Origin: Linyphia triangularis
Taxonomy: Eukaryota > Arthropoda > Arachnida > Araneae > Linyphiidae
Assembly (NCBI GenBank): GCA_963978545.1
Contig: OZ021722.1
Location: forward strand, 106,541,442-106,605,441
DNA: 64,000 nt
Direction of reading: 5' to 3'
The notes beneath the pieces were generated by a model. That model saw only the letters and a list, made by a program, of their open reading frames with translations, was not told the origin of the DNA and searched no databases. Of this stretch, positions 28,301 through 43,300 are shown piece after piece. The position numbers and the translations under genes were made by a program. Each line of letters starts with the position of its first letter. Position 1 is the stretch's first letter.

Positions 28301-31300
28301 TTTTTTACAGTCTAATAAATATTGCAGTATAAATTATTTTTATTATACCAAGCATTATTTTGGTTCACATAATAACCCATTGATATTTGACAAAATTTAA
28401 AATATTTTCCTAACAACAATTTTAAAATTCACTATGAAATTACAATTTTGATGATATATGATTCTACAATTTCATTTTACAACGGAAAGTAAAAATCAAC
28501 ACATCTTTAAAAACGAATGACATTTTTGCAAATTCCATTAGCCAATCGCGCGTGGTTCATTTAGTCCTCTGTAATCAATTGACTGTGACGTCAGCTCGCA
28601 TAACCTCCACATTTATACTTTGTATTCAGCCCATAGTATCTTGCAAGAAAATGTGATTGTTTTCATTTTTCAATGGAGATTTCCCGAAATTAAAATGTTT
28701 TTGAAAGTTAACTCTCTCTAAATTGTCATACAGTTCAAATAACACCATGCAACTTAAAGAACAAATATTTCTCTTTAATTCTGTCTCTTCAAAAATTAAA
28801 TTATTTCAATTTTAAAGATGTTATAAGCCATATAATTATAGTCCAATTCGTATTGCCTATATTTTAACGTTACATTCATTCTCACTTAAGCCTAACATGT
28901 CGGAAAAACTAACTTCGAAATGATAGCAAACCTGTTTGGCAACTTTTGGCATATATATCTGAACCTCAATTACAAGCTGATTTACTTTATTTGTCGCCAA
29001 ATTATGAAATGAAAAAATGTGGTTTTAAATTAATTAAAAATAGAAAGAATTATTTAATGAAGTTCAAACCAGCGTAGGATTTTAAGTTGAAACTTTCCGC
29101 ATCCTATAATTTAATCCGTTTGAAGATCTATAGCTTAGTTAGGGCTGGACGTTTGTCTAAATTTTTACATCGAAATCGGGCTAGAACTCGTTTTTTTATT
29201 TCGTTTTGGAAATTTCAATATTTTTTTTCTTCGTTGTTTTTTATCCTAGGTACTCAATTTTTTTTTCTTTAAAAGATATCACCAAGACGAATCTATGGTA
29301 TTTTTTGTATAATTATGTGAAGTTTCGTAAGCAAGCTAGAAAATAGTCAATTTCGGCTTTTTCGCTGGAAGTTGTGCAGAGAATAGATACTTACTGTCGT
29401 TTCTGCCTTTTTAAGGTTGGCGGCGAAACGACCGTTTCGTCTGATATTTCACTGAATATGTCTAACAATATTTAATAATCACAATCCTCCAATGTTAATT
29501 CTTAAAAAAGTATCCCCTTATGATCTTGAATAAGTGTAAATACATTTTAAAAAACATTTCAATTGATTTCTGTCATTACTTCAGCTAATCTCAAAACTTC
29601 TTGAAACAAACTTAGTCAGATTTTGGCAACCATGTTTATTTTTTTTAGAAATTAATCTATGAATTACACAATAGCATAATTAAAAATTTCTCCTGAAAAC
29701 TCGATATAATACAAATTGATAATTCTGTTTATAAGGCACATAATTCAAGAGAAAACAAACAAAAGAAATACTTATTGTTTGTTGCTATATTTAATTGTAA
29801 ATTAAATATTATCTTATTTTTAATGAAAACAAGATAAAGTTAAGCTAAATTATATTTTATTTACTTATACAAAGGTAAAAACAGTAAAAATATAAAAAAG
29901 AAGAAAATAATTGTAGCATTATTTTGAACTACAAAAATAACAGAACAAGAATATATTTGTGTACTAATGTGTATACAGAACAGTGGTGCAGAAAAAGAAA
30001 AAAAAAATTGAGCGGGGGGGGGTAGGCAAGTTTAATCTGATATAAAGTCTACTAGAAATAATAAAATAGTAGAAATTCACAGAAAAAAAAGGCAGAAATC
30101 TGCGTAAACGCAGAAAATTTCCAGCCCTGTTTATATCATTAATTGTTGCATTTATATAGTTAATCGTTGGTGATAATAATGTTGTTTTTATTAGGCAACT
30201 TTGCTTGTTGTTCAATAAATTACATGCATCTTACCTGGGTTATTGCAGTTATGAAATGCTTTTCTCCAGTGTGGATTACTCCAGTATTGTGAGAAAATAA
30301 GTAATTGATATATACTTCTAAATAATGTTGAGAACGAGCTTATAAAGATGATATCATTTAATTTACATATTAATTTAGGTTTAAAATAAAAGTAGCTGGA
30401 GCTCAAGTGGCTCTTAAGAATGAGTTTGTTACATCTTAGTGGACAGGAAAATAACAGAAGAATGAATATAGTTCATAGTTCAAACAGTTCTTGCAAGGAA
30501 GGGTTACCACATTTGGCAAGGCATCTATGTTTTAATTATTCTCACTCCAACAAATAAGGCATACTTGAATTTTATATACTAACTTTAAACATGAGAGTCA
30601 GTGACAAATACCCACATACTTAGCTCAGTATCTTAAGCATGCAAAGCCACATCACTAACCCTAAAGTCACAAAATAGGATTTAATCAATATTGTCTATTT
30701 AAAAAAGGATAGTATTACATATTACCAAAAAGCTACAAACTATTTTGATTCAAATTGTTTGATCCATTTCTGTTAATAAATACCTAACTCAGAAAAACTA
30801 TTGAATATTCTTGAATTGATCAGATAACTTGAGCTATTACGACATATTTCACTGGCTTCATCATAGGTATGACCTTCATTGTTAACCGAGTAACAAAGAT
30901 TTGGTTTTAGTTCACGAAAACCATCTGGACAGTTTACTTTCAGACCTGAAAAAAGAACAAGAAAATATAAAGCTTCTACAGGGAAAAAAACATTTAAAAA
31001 TCTAAACACTTCAAACACACCATCAGATATATTTGAAAACAAAGTAACAATAATAAAAATAACAAACAAAATTAATTATAATGTTGTATACCTTTCACAG
31101 AAGTTTGATATTTTGAGCACAATGAATAATTGAATGGTTGCCATGCAGCTCCAACAACTAAACTGGGCTTACATTCTCTAGTTACCAATTTCCAACCTGA
31201 AATTCAATTTAGTTATAATACATAGTAATAAACAAGTTTAAAAAAAAATACACAAATAGAAGAAGAATTTTATAAATATATATATACTGTTATCAGATTA

Positions 31301-34300
31301 GTGTAAACAATTGCAAAATATGTGTTACATCAAAAGCATTGCAAATTAATTTTTTTATATACAAAGAATATGCGCATTAGTGTATAATTTAACTTCAGGT
31401 ATCTATATATATAATTCTCTTGCTTGCCGCCCAAATTCGGCTGTATTTTTGTGAACAGAATCAGGGTGGCCACAGAATTTGTGAAATAAAATTCCCTGAT
31501 TTCCAGAAGATTTCTTCAAAAATTCCCTGATGTGCGCTATAATTCAAAAAACCAAATAATGGAAAATTTAAAAAAAACAAAAATTTAATAAGTAAATTTA
31601 ATTCTAAATAGTCAAAACAAACATCTTCAGATGAAAAAGAATGGAAAACATTAATTAAAAAATACAAAATTCCCCAACTTCAGCCATACTGGCTATTTTC
31701 AAGGTAAAGCAAAACCAGTACAATACTTTCTTTTTAATTTCAAAAATAACACAAATAATGTTAATTTCTTTAATATATGTCGCATGTTGTTTCCTGCTCA
31801 TAGCATAATAGCTGCGCTGCTAAGTTATAGGATCGTCAGAAGTAATTATTCCAGACATAATAATGATCCCAGATAATAATAAAAAAAGAAAAGAAAAAGC
31901 TGAACATCAACAGGCGGTTGTGGGCGGGATATCAATGGTTTGGATTAGTTGCCGAGTAGAAAAAGTTCGAAATCGTCATTCTTCCAAATCAGCCAAGTAG
32001 CCAGATATTGAGGGCTTATTTAGACGGACTTAAAAAAGTACATAAAAAATTATATTTAATGCAGTGACATCACAGCATCCACTTCACGTGACACAAGCCG
32101 AGGTAGATATACGCATAGGGCATGCGAGAAGGGAAACTCAAAAATTGCAAAATTCCCTGATTAAAGGGTAATTTTATGAAATTCCCTGACATTTCCATGA
32201 TTTTTCCAGAAGAGTGAAATTTCGTGACATTTCCCTGATTTCCAGGTTCTGTAGCCACCCTGAGAATGGCAACAACTTCAAACATTCAATCACAAATCTT
32301 TTGAAGAAACTTTATGCAGAAATGGTTGGCGAGCGTTAGCGAGCAGGGGGTGGAACTCCCTAGTGTTTAAATAAGAAACTTATACATCACAAAACAATAA
32401 TGAAAATTTTTACATACTTGCTCTTAAAGATGCAGGTTTTTAAAAGCAATTAGGGAAAAAATGCACGGGTACATGACAAAATATATGCTTGTGACTTAAA
32501 ATGTTTCAAGCTAAGTGCAGTATAATTGTTAAAATAGTATTTTTTTAAAACAAGTGTAACTGTCAAAAAATAACTTTCAGACTAGATTTTGTGGCAAACT
32601 TGCATCACAGTTTAGGAGTAAATGAAATTAGAAAGGATTGCTTTTAAATGATAAAAATGTTATAAAATTAGGAAACTTAATTGGAAAATCCTCAATTCAC
32701 AAATATAAAAATTAAAAAGTTAATCTTTCAATTCCAAGGATAAAATTAAAATTTGCAATCATAAATGAAAACATTATTTTAGATTTTAGCTAAAAGAAAA
32801 TGTAATCACTTCATTTTCAATTCCCCGTAATATTTTATTCAGAAGAATATAGATAAGAAAAAGTCAAATATTTGATACTTTTCATAAAGTAATCAAGAAT
32901 AGGTTCCATATTCTCAAGCTCTGTAGGGATTAAGTGTCTTCACTTGTTCATGTATTTTTAAAACTTTTAAGTGATAATCATTCTGAACGAAACATTTTCT
33001 ATGTTGTTTAAACTAAATGTTTGTAATAAAAAATATGTATGTGTGCGTTGGTGCTTACATGACAACCGAAGCAAGCAGTGGCGGCCCATGGTCGAAAATG
33101 TTAGTGCAGCTGGAAGCACACTACTTTCCAACAACCCTTGAGGGAAAGCTTTCTTTTTTTTCTCTTGCATTGAGTATTGAGGCAAGAAATTTGCTGTTTA
33201 TTTGATTTTTTTTTACACTTACCGTAGAAATTTGATCTTCATTTTAGAAAATTGTAAAGTATATAATTTTCGTTCTGAACTAATAAATTTAGATGCAGAC
33301 CGGCTGTACTGCACAAGCTGCCACTGGAAGCATGAATCAAATCGAAACATGACAATCAAAGTTCATGCATTGTATGTATATATATCATACAATTTTATAT
33401 ATCACAATGTATACATGTTGTTAAAAGTTCTAATTTATTCAATTTATTTATTAGTAGCAATAATAGCGGCTCCAAAATGTTGGGAATGATAAGGATTTAA
33501 TCAAGAAATTCCTTAATATTTCGGCACATGTTGTTCGTCAGATATAAGTCTACGGATATTTAAAGAAATTTCGAATGCAGTCACCAAGAATTGGCATTCA
33601 GTTTATACTGCGATTTAGAGTCGTTTTGAAAGGGACTCAGCAGTTATTTACTTTTATGGAGCCTGAATTATCGCGGTGTTTGAGGCTGTGTGAGCTGAAG
33701 CTTTTTTATTTCTGTCAAAGCTTGCTGTTGTACAAGCAGCATTTAAAAAGAATAAAGAATCGATTTTATTTTGTAAAGCTGTTTTATCAGTTTACTAAAG
33801 AGTTCATAACCATAGATGTATAAAATAACTAGATATAACACATATAATATAAAAATACTTAAAACATGCATTCTTTTAAGTTATACATATTGCCTAATAT
33901 ATTAACTACTGGACATTCTTTTAGCTTCTAGAAGTTATATGCATTCAGAAAAGTAAAACATTAAAGATTTTTTTAAAAATAAACAAAAAATTGTACCATC
34001 TAAACACATAGGCTCCGACATAGCGTTCTTAGTTTGCAGAGAGTCGTTCCACACCAAGTTATCTTCATAAGAAGTTTCAGAATTTGGTACCACTTCCGAA
34101 AAACACGCATCTAAAAAATTTAGCATTACGTTAACAAGACTTGAAACAAACTGAAAAAGAGATTAAAAAAAAAGTATTTAATATAATAAATAATATAACC
34201 CATAAAAACTGAGTTTTTAAAAAATCTTTTTATGCATTGTCAATTTTAATATTCATTAACACAAAGCCGATATCAAAAACATTTCTATCAGCAAAATATG

Positions 34301-37300
34301 CGGCAAACTATATTTCAAAATTTATTCAATAAAAATTAACATGAATTTATACTCCAACATCCAAATATCATTTATTTATTCTGATTAAAATAATTTTATT
34401 ATTTATTTATTTAAAAAAAAAATGGCGACAGGAAAGAGTTTCAACATAGGTCGGTTCAATATTTTTTTTTATGCGATTGGATGACGGCCAGTTGGTTTAT
34501 TACTATTCCATAAAAGCGACCTTTTAGTGACAGTAACAGCACCAAAATTTAATAGAATCAGGATTTAAAAATACTCTTTTTTAGCTTTTCAAAACAATAC
34601 TAAATTTATAATTATTCAAAAAAATTTATAAACTTACCAGCACTACGGAGTGATAAGGATTTTTCACTCAATCTTGAAGAATGAGTTTTTGCTTCTTCGA
34701 CATATTTTTGTAACAGCTTGTGAATCTTCTTTTCACTGCCAAGTTCAACATAAAGACTCTCATTCCTCTTGATGTACCAAAGCAGTTTTAGGGTAGATAC
34801 GTTCCCATTTAAACTGTAGTAAAATTAATAAAAAAAAATGTTAGCTACTAAGAATTGCTTTCAATTAAAAGTGTTGTTATACTTCTAACAGAGTTAATTT
34901 TAGTCATTTTTGGGGGGCAGCAAGCCCTGCCAAACCTTTTTCTTTAAAAATAGCACCTTTCTTGCCCTTTTCCGTTGAAAATAGCGAACTACTTACCTTT
35001 TTTCGAAAAAATACCATTCCGCACAAATTCACAAAACTTTTGTTTTTTTCCTTTAACTGTACACAATATGTGGATCCCGCATACTGAAATCGCCCGTCAC
35101 GCATACGCATTCATGTTCAAACGCGCAAAGCACAAACAAGGAACTGAAATCATTGCCGATATAACTAGCGGCATTAGTCGGAGGATTGTAGAGGGCCGTC
35201 TTAAATTATATGAGTGCTAGTTAATTAACACGAACGGCCATTTCGTACGTACTTTGATTAAGCATTTTTCGCCACATTTTTATTATGCCTTCTTCCTCAG
35301 AATAGAGAAAAAAGGAATTTGAAAGGGTTGATTATGTTAGATAAAGGTATATAACAAGGCCTATTCTAAGGAATTTTTACGACTGCCCAAACTTCCGTCC
35401 CCCCCCCCCCCCGACATTACAAACATTATTACGCTAAACAGAGAATAAAAAAATTAAAAAAATAGGCCTATTAAGCAGTCTCATAATGATATTTTCGCCT
35501 CCTATGTATGGAATTTAAAATTGTGATTCGTCATGTTGTCGATCCATAAGTCCCCATTTATACGTTTATAATTTCAGGTCTTCCTAGTTTTTAAATTTAA
35601 CACAAAGTTGTTAAAATTTAAACCTAATTATTTAACTTAAAACACTACTAAATTCGAGGCGTTAAGGGAACGAATAACCGCCAGAATAGCTTCGATTATG
35701 TCAAATATGCCAATTATTGGGTTGCCTGGTAAGAGTTTTTCTTGAAGATGAAACTTCAAAGAAGGAAGGGTTGCATAAACAAATAAAAAAGTCGTTTTAA
35801 ATTTTATTATACTCAAATTCAAAAAGATGAATAATAATTGCACTCCTTTAATAAAATCCTATTTTTAATTTCCTTGTTTTTCTATTTTTTACGACTGCCC
35901 AATATCTGATTTACGACTGCCCAAATACAATTTACGACTGCCCAAATAGGCCACGACTGCCCGTTAGAATAGGCCCTGGTATCTAACCATAAAATGTTTA
36001 GACTTAGCATTTAAAAAGGATATTTTTGTTCAGATATGCAAAATCACGATATATTCCTATTAAATTTAGGGGAATGTTTTTAGTAATTTACCTGTCGCCA
36101 ATTTTTTTTAACGCCCGTAATTTCTAATACAGCCTTAATAATAGCAGCATGTAAGAAGAAAAAAATCGTCGTTTTGACACATAACTTGATCCGATTTGGA
36201 AAATAAAAACGTGCACAGGTTTTAGAACATAGACTAAGTTCTTTAGTCAGAATAAATACTCCACATGATATCCCATAAAAAATATTGTTAAATTTAGAGA
36301 AACGCTATTTCCTGTCTGGCAATGGTAAAGCCTAAAAAATCAAGTTTCATTACAATTTTAGAATATTTTACTAGGAGGTAGGTAGTGAAAAGTTCTTATC
36401 TTAACATTCATTGTATCGAAACTCCTCATTCATTTTATCAATTTCACAGTACTATAAATTGATATTTTTATGAAAATTAATATGAGAGGAAAATTTTAAT
36501 GTGTAGATGAGGGGTTTTTTAATATAATTTTCTCATTCCAGTAGAAGTAGGACTATAGCATTTTATAAATATTTTGATATTGTTTGAGTTTCTGAGCAAG
36601 TTTTTGATTCGCAACTTTTTAAGCATTAATTTTTTAAAAATCAATAAATCATAACCTTATTGTGGTGGAAAAGTGGAAGAATACAGAAATTATGGCAGAA
36701 CACAGATTTCTGCAATTTGCTATAAAAGTGCCCTCGGAAACAGGAGTTGCCCTTTTTGGGGAAGTAGCACCCTACCTGCTATTCTCATTTCTAGGATGAC
36801 TCTGCTTCTAATGCTATACAAAGCATGAATTAAAACATTTAATTCAATAAAAATAAAGATGTAAAAAAATCAGCAATTGTATTTGACTAGAGGTATAAGT
36901 CATTAAATGTAATAAATGTATTATTTCCATTAAAATACCTAGTAATTAATATAATAAATAAAAACATAGTTTTTAAAAAATCCTTTATATGCATTGTAAA
37001 TATTTATATTCCTTAACACAATGCCGATATCAAAAATATTTCTATCAGCAAAATACATTTCAAAATTTATTTATTAAAAATGAACGTAAATCTCACATAA
37101 AAATATAATTTATTTATAATGATTAAAGTGATTTTATTATTTATTTATTAAAAAAAAATTTGTCAACTGGAAAGAGTTTCAACAATAGTCAGTTACATGC
37201 TAGCCAAAACGCAATTGGATGACAGCAAGTTGGTTTATTCGTATTCAGTAAAAGCGACTTTTAGTAACAGTAACAGCCACAAAATTTGATAGAATACATT

Positions 37301-40300
37301 GCCATCGACATCGAATCTATCTGCTAAGTTTTATCCTGACCGAATGACGGCAAGGGGGTTAATTAGGGCTCAGCAGATTCCGCTCCAATCGACAAACACG
37401 CAAAATTGAAGTTAATATAAAGAAGTTAAAAAAAGAAGAGGAAGAAACCGAAAGGTTTTTTTATATAATTTAGTATTTAAATATTTTATACATAGAAGAA
37501 CTTTATACAAGACATAAAAGTTAAAAATACTATAATATTTTCTTTTTAAAAAACATTTTGCAAAATGTTATTCACACAAAACATAAATGTACTCTATCAG
37601 AGTATTAGAAGAGTACCAAGTACTTCAAATTGTACCACAAACAAACCTGAAATTCTGAAAATCCCACAAAAAGTTAGGAAAGTATGTCGTCAAGTTCTTG
37701 GTAAAGTCTTCCATAAACCACATTAATTTGTATTTAAAGCTCCGATAACCAATTTGAGAAAAATCTTGGTACTTCCGTTTTCCATCCTCACCTTGCACAG
37801 TAAAGATGTAAGTGGATACATCTATTTTAAAGAGAAAAAGCATTCATGCTATGTACTTTACACACAATTTAAGGTACTTCATATCTTAATGTTGCATGGT
37901 AAAAATTTTCTTGAAATAATAAAATAAAACTTTGATAAAACTTGAATAAAACTTTACAAATTACATTTTTTATTATACTTGAAACCCTCATACAGTCCAA
38001 GTCCTCTAAGAAGTTAAAAAACAAGGTAATTAGTTGGGTAACAATAAATAAAATAATGAATACTAATAATTTGTAAGGTATTAAGACTTAATTTCAGTTC
38101 CATTTGGCATTTTCGTTGAAATTTAAGATTTCAATTTCTTTTCACAGAAAATTAACGTAATTGTTCAGAATTCTAACAAATAATATAAACTCTTCAAAAG
38201 AGGTCATGTAGTACGCTCGTAAGATGTGGGCCTAGCCAGCAACTGCTCTCGAGCTTAATAAGCTGAAATAAGTGACGAGGATTTCAGTTTTCAATCTAAT
38301 ACCTCTTATAGTCCGAGAGGCGACTGCAATTTTTGGACCCCATAGAACATCATTCTGAATTTTTTATAGAAATTGGAGAAAAGTGAGTAGATTAGGAATC
38401 CACTGGTCTGCCGTGGCAAAAATGGCCGAAACTGATCAATAATCGACTTGTAATGAGTTGAACTAAAATCTGATTGTCAAATATGTCATAACTTGCCAAA
38501 AATAGAACAAACTTATTTGTCTGGCAACCCACTTCATTTTTATTTTCAATGAGAAAAAGCGCAAACGATTTCTGATCTCTGGCTCGGAAAACTTGTATCT
38601 TTTAAAAGTAAGCCAAATTGGCGACATCAGTTACGTCATTAGTGACGAAATATTTTTTGCCAACTTGGCTCCCTTTTAATAGATGCAAGTAGACCGTCGC
38701 CAGATATCTGAATCGTCTGCAACCTTCTTAATTGAAAATTAAAAAGTGAGGGTTACCATATAAAAAAAAAGCTCATTATTTGGCAAGCTATGGCGCATTT
38801 GGCAATTGGATTTAGTTCAACTTATTAAAAGTCGATTTTTGAACAGTTTCGGCCATTTTTGCCACGGCAGACCAGTGAATTCGTAATCTACTCACTTTTC
38901 TCTAATTTCTATAAAAAATTCAGAATGATGTTCGATGGGGTCCAAAAATTGCAGTCGCCTCTCAGTCTATTAGGGCGAGGGTCGACAAACAGCAGCGCTT
39001 CTCATGTATATATGCGGCTCTTCGAGTTCTAAGTAATTCAACCTAAGAATAAACTGATAAAGCAAATAATATAGCCCATAATAATAAATTCTTAATACAA
39101 ATCCTTTATAAGCATTGCCAATTTTTATATTCATTAACAAAGAGCATTTTCTGTTGCCAGTGTGTGCTTGGTGTTGGCATCTAATTTCAAATATTAAAAA
39201 CACATCTATCAGCAAAATATACGGTAAATTACTTTTCAAAATTTATTCATTAAAAATGAAGGTGAATTTATGCACAGGCGTCAAAACATCTTTTATTTAT
39301 TCCGAATAAAACAAGTTATTATTTATTTATTAAAACAATCTTGGCAACATGAGTTTCTTCAATGATCGGTTAAATGCTATTTCAGTGCGATTGGATGACT
39401 GCAAGTTGGTTCTGTAGTATTCTGTAAAAGCTACCTTTTAGTGTCAGTGACAGCAGTCAAACTTTGATCACATACATCATCATTGTTGGGAAACGCACGG
39501 AGGTTTTTATATAAATTATAAACTTAATTTTTTGTGCGGTTCCATTTATATCTCACGTTAAATTTTTCCCGGTATTTTACCGATGTTTTGACGACATATC
39601 AACAAGTCGGATCGGATGAATTCACTTCACTTACTTTGTAAGTTTGTGACTTGACTTGATTTGATCCGAGTTGTATTTTTGAGTTTTAGAAACTGGTGTG
39701 TTAGAGTGATCTAATTTTCTTATGCTAATTTTTGTTACCCGGTCATGTGACCGTTGATTCAAGTATTTATACTGTATGGATCGTGTACTCTTTGGCTTTT
39801 TCTTTTCCATGCCTTATCGGCATGAAGTAACTCGATTTAGTGTGCGGGTCGCACAGGAATGATTAGCCAATTGCAAGTTATTTATTTCTTTTATTGTAAA
39901 TAAATTTTGTACTTTTAAACGTCTCTAAATCTTTTCCAAAAGAAGTCATTCTCACTGTGCATAGTTGAGAAATCTTTAAAGCCCTCAACAAACCGCAACA
40001 ATCATGGAATAAAGAATGATAGGCTGAATTAAGCAATGCCTTCGAAAAACCTTAGGTAAAGCATGTTTGGATCATGCCGGTCTGATCACTGTGCTGTGTG
40101 GTATTGAAGCCGCTCTTAACAGTCGATCTATTGTACATGAGTATGGAATCAAAGATGACTCTGAAGAAGCTTTAACACCTCCACACTTCCTCATAGGCAA
40201 GAGACTTACTACGACCCCTTCCAGTTCAACGCATTTTGAAACAAATTAAACACGTTTATGGAAAAGTCGCCAGCAAATGATGGACTCGTTTTGGAAAAGA

Positions 40301-43300
40301 TGACAAAGAGAATATCTGATGGATTTGCGCACGTTTCATCAAGTGAGGAAACCACCTAAAGTAAATGAAATTCGAGTTGGTGACATTGTCTTGTTAGAAG
40401 AGGACGTCAGACCACGACACACTTGGAGGCGCAACAGAATCTATTAGCAAAGTTTCAACCCGATTGAATGATGGCAAGGAGAGTAATTAGGCCTCCACAT
40501 ATTTTCCTGCCAAAGAGATACACAACCACCCAGACACATACACACAAAATCGAAGCTAATATAAAGGATTTAAAAATTTTAATAAATTTGTACTTTGTTT
40601 AATTACACCCATTATAAACTTACTGGGTAATCTCATGTCCAATAAACAAGGAAAACGCGACGAAACACCCACACAGAAAATATAGTCCGTAGGGGAGATC
40701 CAAATGAATCGAGCACTTGCTTTATCTGAGTATAAAATATAATTGTGTACAGTAAATAATAAACAGCTAAACTATAAAAAGTCGCCCACCTGAATAAAAA
40801 TAGTCAACCTCTGCAGATAAATGCGTCTCCATCAGTCCAGCCACTCTTGCCCCACACCTGTAGGTTCCCTGTTCATTCGCCTTCAGAGGGAAAAACTTGG
40901 TTGGGTCAGAGTAAAATCCCACTTGTGCAAGATGGCTCCCAACAGAGATTGGAATTCCATTCTTGAACCACTGGTAGAGCACATGCTTCCTCATTCCGTT
41001 GATGTCTTTACCATCTAGTAGTACCTCGCATGTTAGGAGTCTTAGGGAGGAATAGGAGGTGGGAAATGCATCTTGTATAGGTGGTGCCAAACGTGTGGAA
41101 AGAGCTAAGTGGAAAGTTAATTGTTCAGGTAACTTAATAGATACATATAGTTTTCCAATAACAGGGTGGCCTCAAAATTCAGAAAAAAAGTTCCCGGATA
41201 GATGTCTAAAAAAAATCCCTGATTTTACGCCAAACTTTTTTTCAGATTTCCCCAACTTTTTGACGTTTCCCAGATGTGTAGATACCATGATCAAATAGAA
41301 GATCTATGCTAAAGAGATAATATACCAATTTTTTTTTAAATTAGTTACAGCAATAATGAAAAGTTGAAATTATTCCAGAACATTAAACGTCTAATGATTA
41401 ACCCATTAACGGCCAAAACTCGAAATCCTTAATAATCATGATCAGTAGTTACAACACTTGTGATTTTAAGATCATATATAACATATTTAAAGAAAAAGTT
41501 GGAATATTTTAATTACCTTTAGAGAAATTGACTGTTGCGTTGGTGCAACGTCAGTGTAAAACTGAGCTAAAATCGGCAGTTCTCAAGAATTTCATATACC
41601 GTTAATGTTAAATACTCAATGACTGTAATTAACTGTAGGAGATATTTTAAAGCTTTTTTTCAAACATATAAACTTTTGGTACTATGTAAGTACAAACATT
41701 TATTTAATGTCTTATTTTGTATGAAAATATTGACTACATTCTTGGTGTAAAGCCACTTCACAACCATTACAGCGATATATAGTTCATTGTGACAATGTTT
41801 ACTGCGAAGTCTTTCATTGTCAATTGATCGTATAAGAAAATTTCTTTTTTGATTTTGTACTGCCAAAGAAAGATTTAGTTTGCTAGGTCTACCAGTAGAT
41901 GGTCTAACAAAATCCATCATCACAAAAATCATCAAGTGATGCAAAAGTCCAAGTTTTATAACCGAATCTTACAGGTTTTCCTTTTAGGAAAACTTTTGCA
42001 GAATGTTTTACTGTATAAGGAATCATTTGTTCGTCTATACTTAGGTCGTGTGCAAATATTTTAAACTATTTAAATTTCTTATTCAACAAATTTCACTGTT
42101 GTACTCTCACTTTGTACAATTTGTCATTTTTGTCAATATTGATGTTATCTGCCTTATTCAAATTTTGTTTTATATTCCTGTACTGAATACGTGACATTGA
42201 CTCCCTAACAAACAGGACAGATACATCTTTATATAATTACCAATACATTTCTTCTTGTGGCAATGTATGGTATCCAGTAAGAAGAAGCAAACCAATAAAC
42301 CTTTTTAGATAACTAGCGGAAGCAAAAAAAGTCAGTCCTATTATTTTGCTGAGCATATATATTAGTATGATTAATGAGCAATGCATACATTTCAGAGTCA
42401 AAAAACTTATCAAAAATTTCCTCACAACTTAAATTTTCTAACTCTCTTTTCATTTTTTCAACTTGGAGATGTTTCTTCATTTTTTGGTATTGATGTATAA
42501 ATAAGATCGATTTTCTCCCATTTCAAAGGCTCAATTTCTTTTCTTTGTATTATCCACATCATTTTGGTCCTTATCTTCCCTATTTGAATGTAATTCAACC
42601 TCACCAGAAATGTCACCTGGTAAAACGTTCGAGTCACTTATTACTGTAATGTCCTCTTCTTCATTATCAGTAACTGCCAACTTCTGGTGAAATAATAATA
42701 ATGTCCATTTCCTTGTCATTTGAATCAATGGTGTGAAAAGTATTTAGAGCTTCACTAAGCGTAAGATAGTGCCTTCGAGATATTTCAAATTAAAATGAAG
42801 CAGTTGCAATCATAAGCGAGTAAGAAAAAAAGTTTAGAAATTGTTGACCCTCTTTGCCGCTGACGATGCGTGAACCTAACACTAGTATTTCCAACATCGT
42901 AGCTACACAGGTTGGCCACAAAATTCAGGAAAAAAGGTTCCCTGATAGATTTCTAAAAAATTCCTTGATTTTAGGGCAAACTTTTTTTCAAATTTCCCCT
43001 ATTTTCTTATGTTGGCAAGTTTAGTCTGATAAAACCCTGCAAAGTCTATTAAATATTATAAAATTGTAGAAAAGGTGAAATTCTCAAAAAAAAAAAAAGA
43101 GGAAATCTGCGTAAAAGCTTAAGATTTTCACCCGTTTTTCAGTCAATATGCTTTCAGTGAGTGCTTTTTACATGTTGTTAGAAGAAAATATCACATGAAA
43201 TATCAAGTATTCAGAACCAAGATGTGCGTTTCGAAAAAAAATTATTAAACTTCTTGGAAAAAAACTTGAGAATCTGAAAGAAATTCCCAGACTTTTCCGG

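Noticed and set aside
33202..33489. 95-codon plus-strand gene
   Set aside because: No motif, start context or neighbouring exon; composition is that of the surrounding intron.
40821..41018. 65-codon plus-strand gene
   Set aside because: Antisense shadow of the Ig1 exon.
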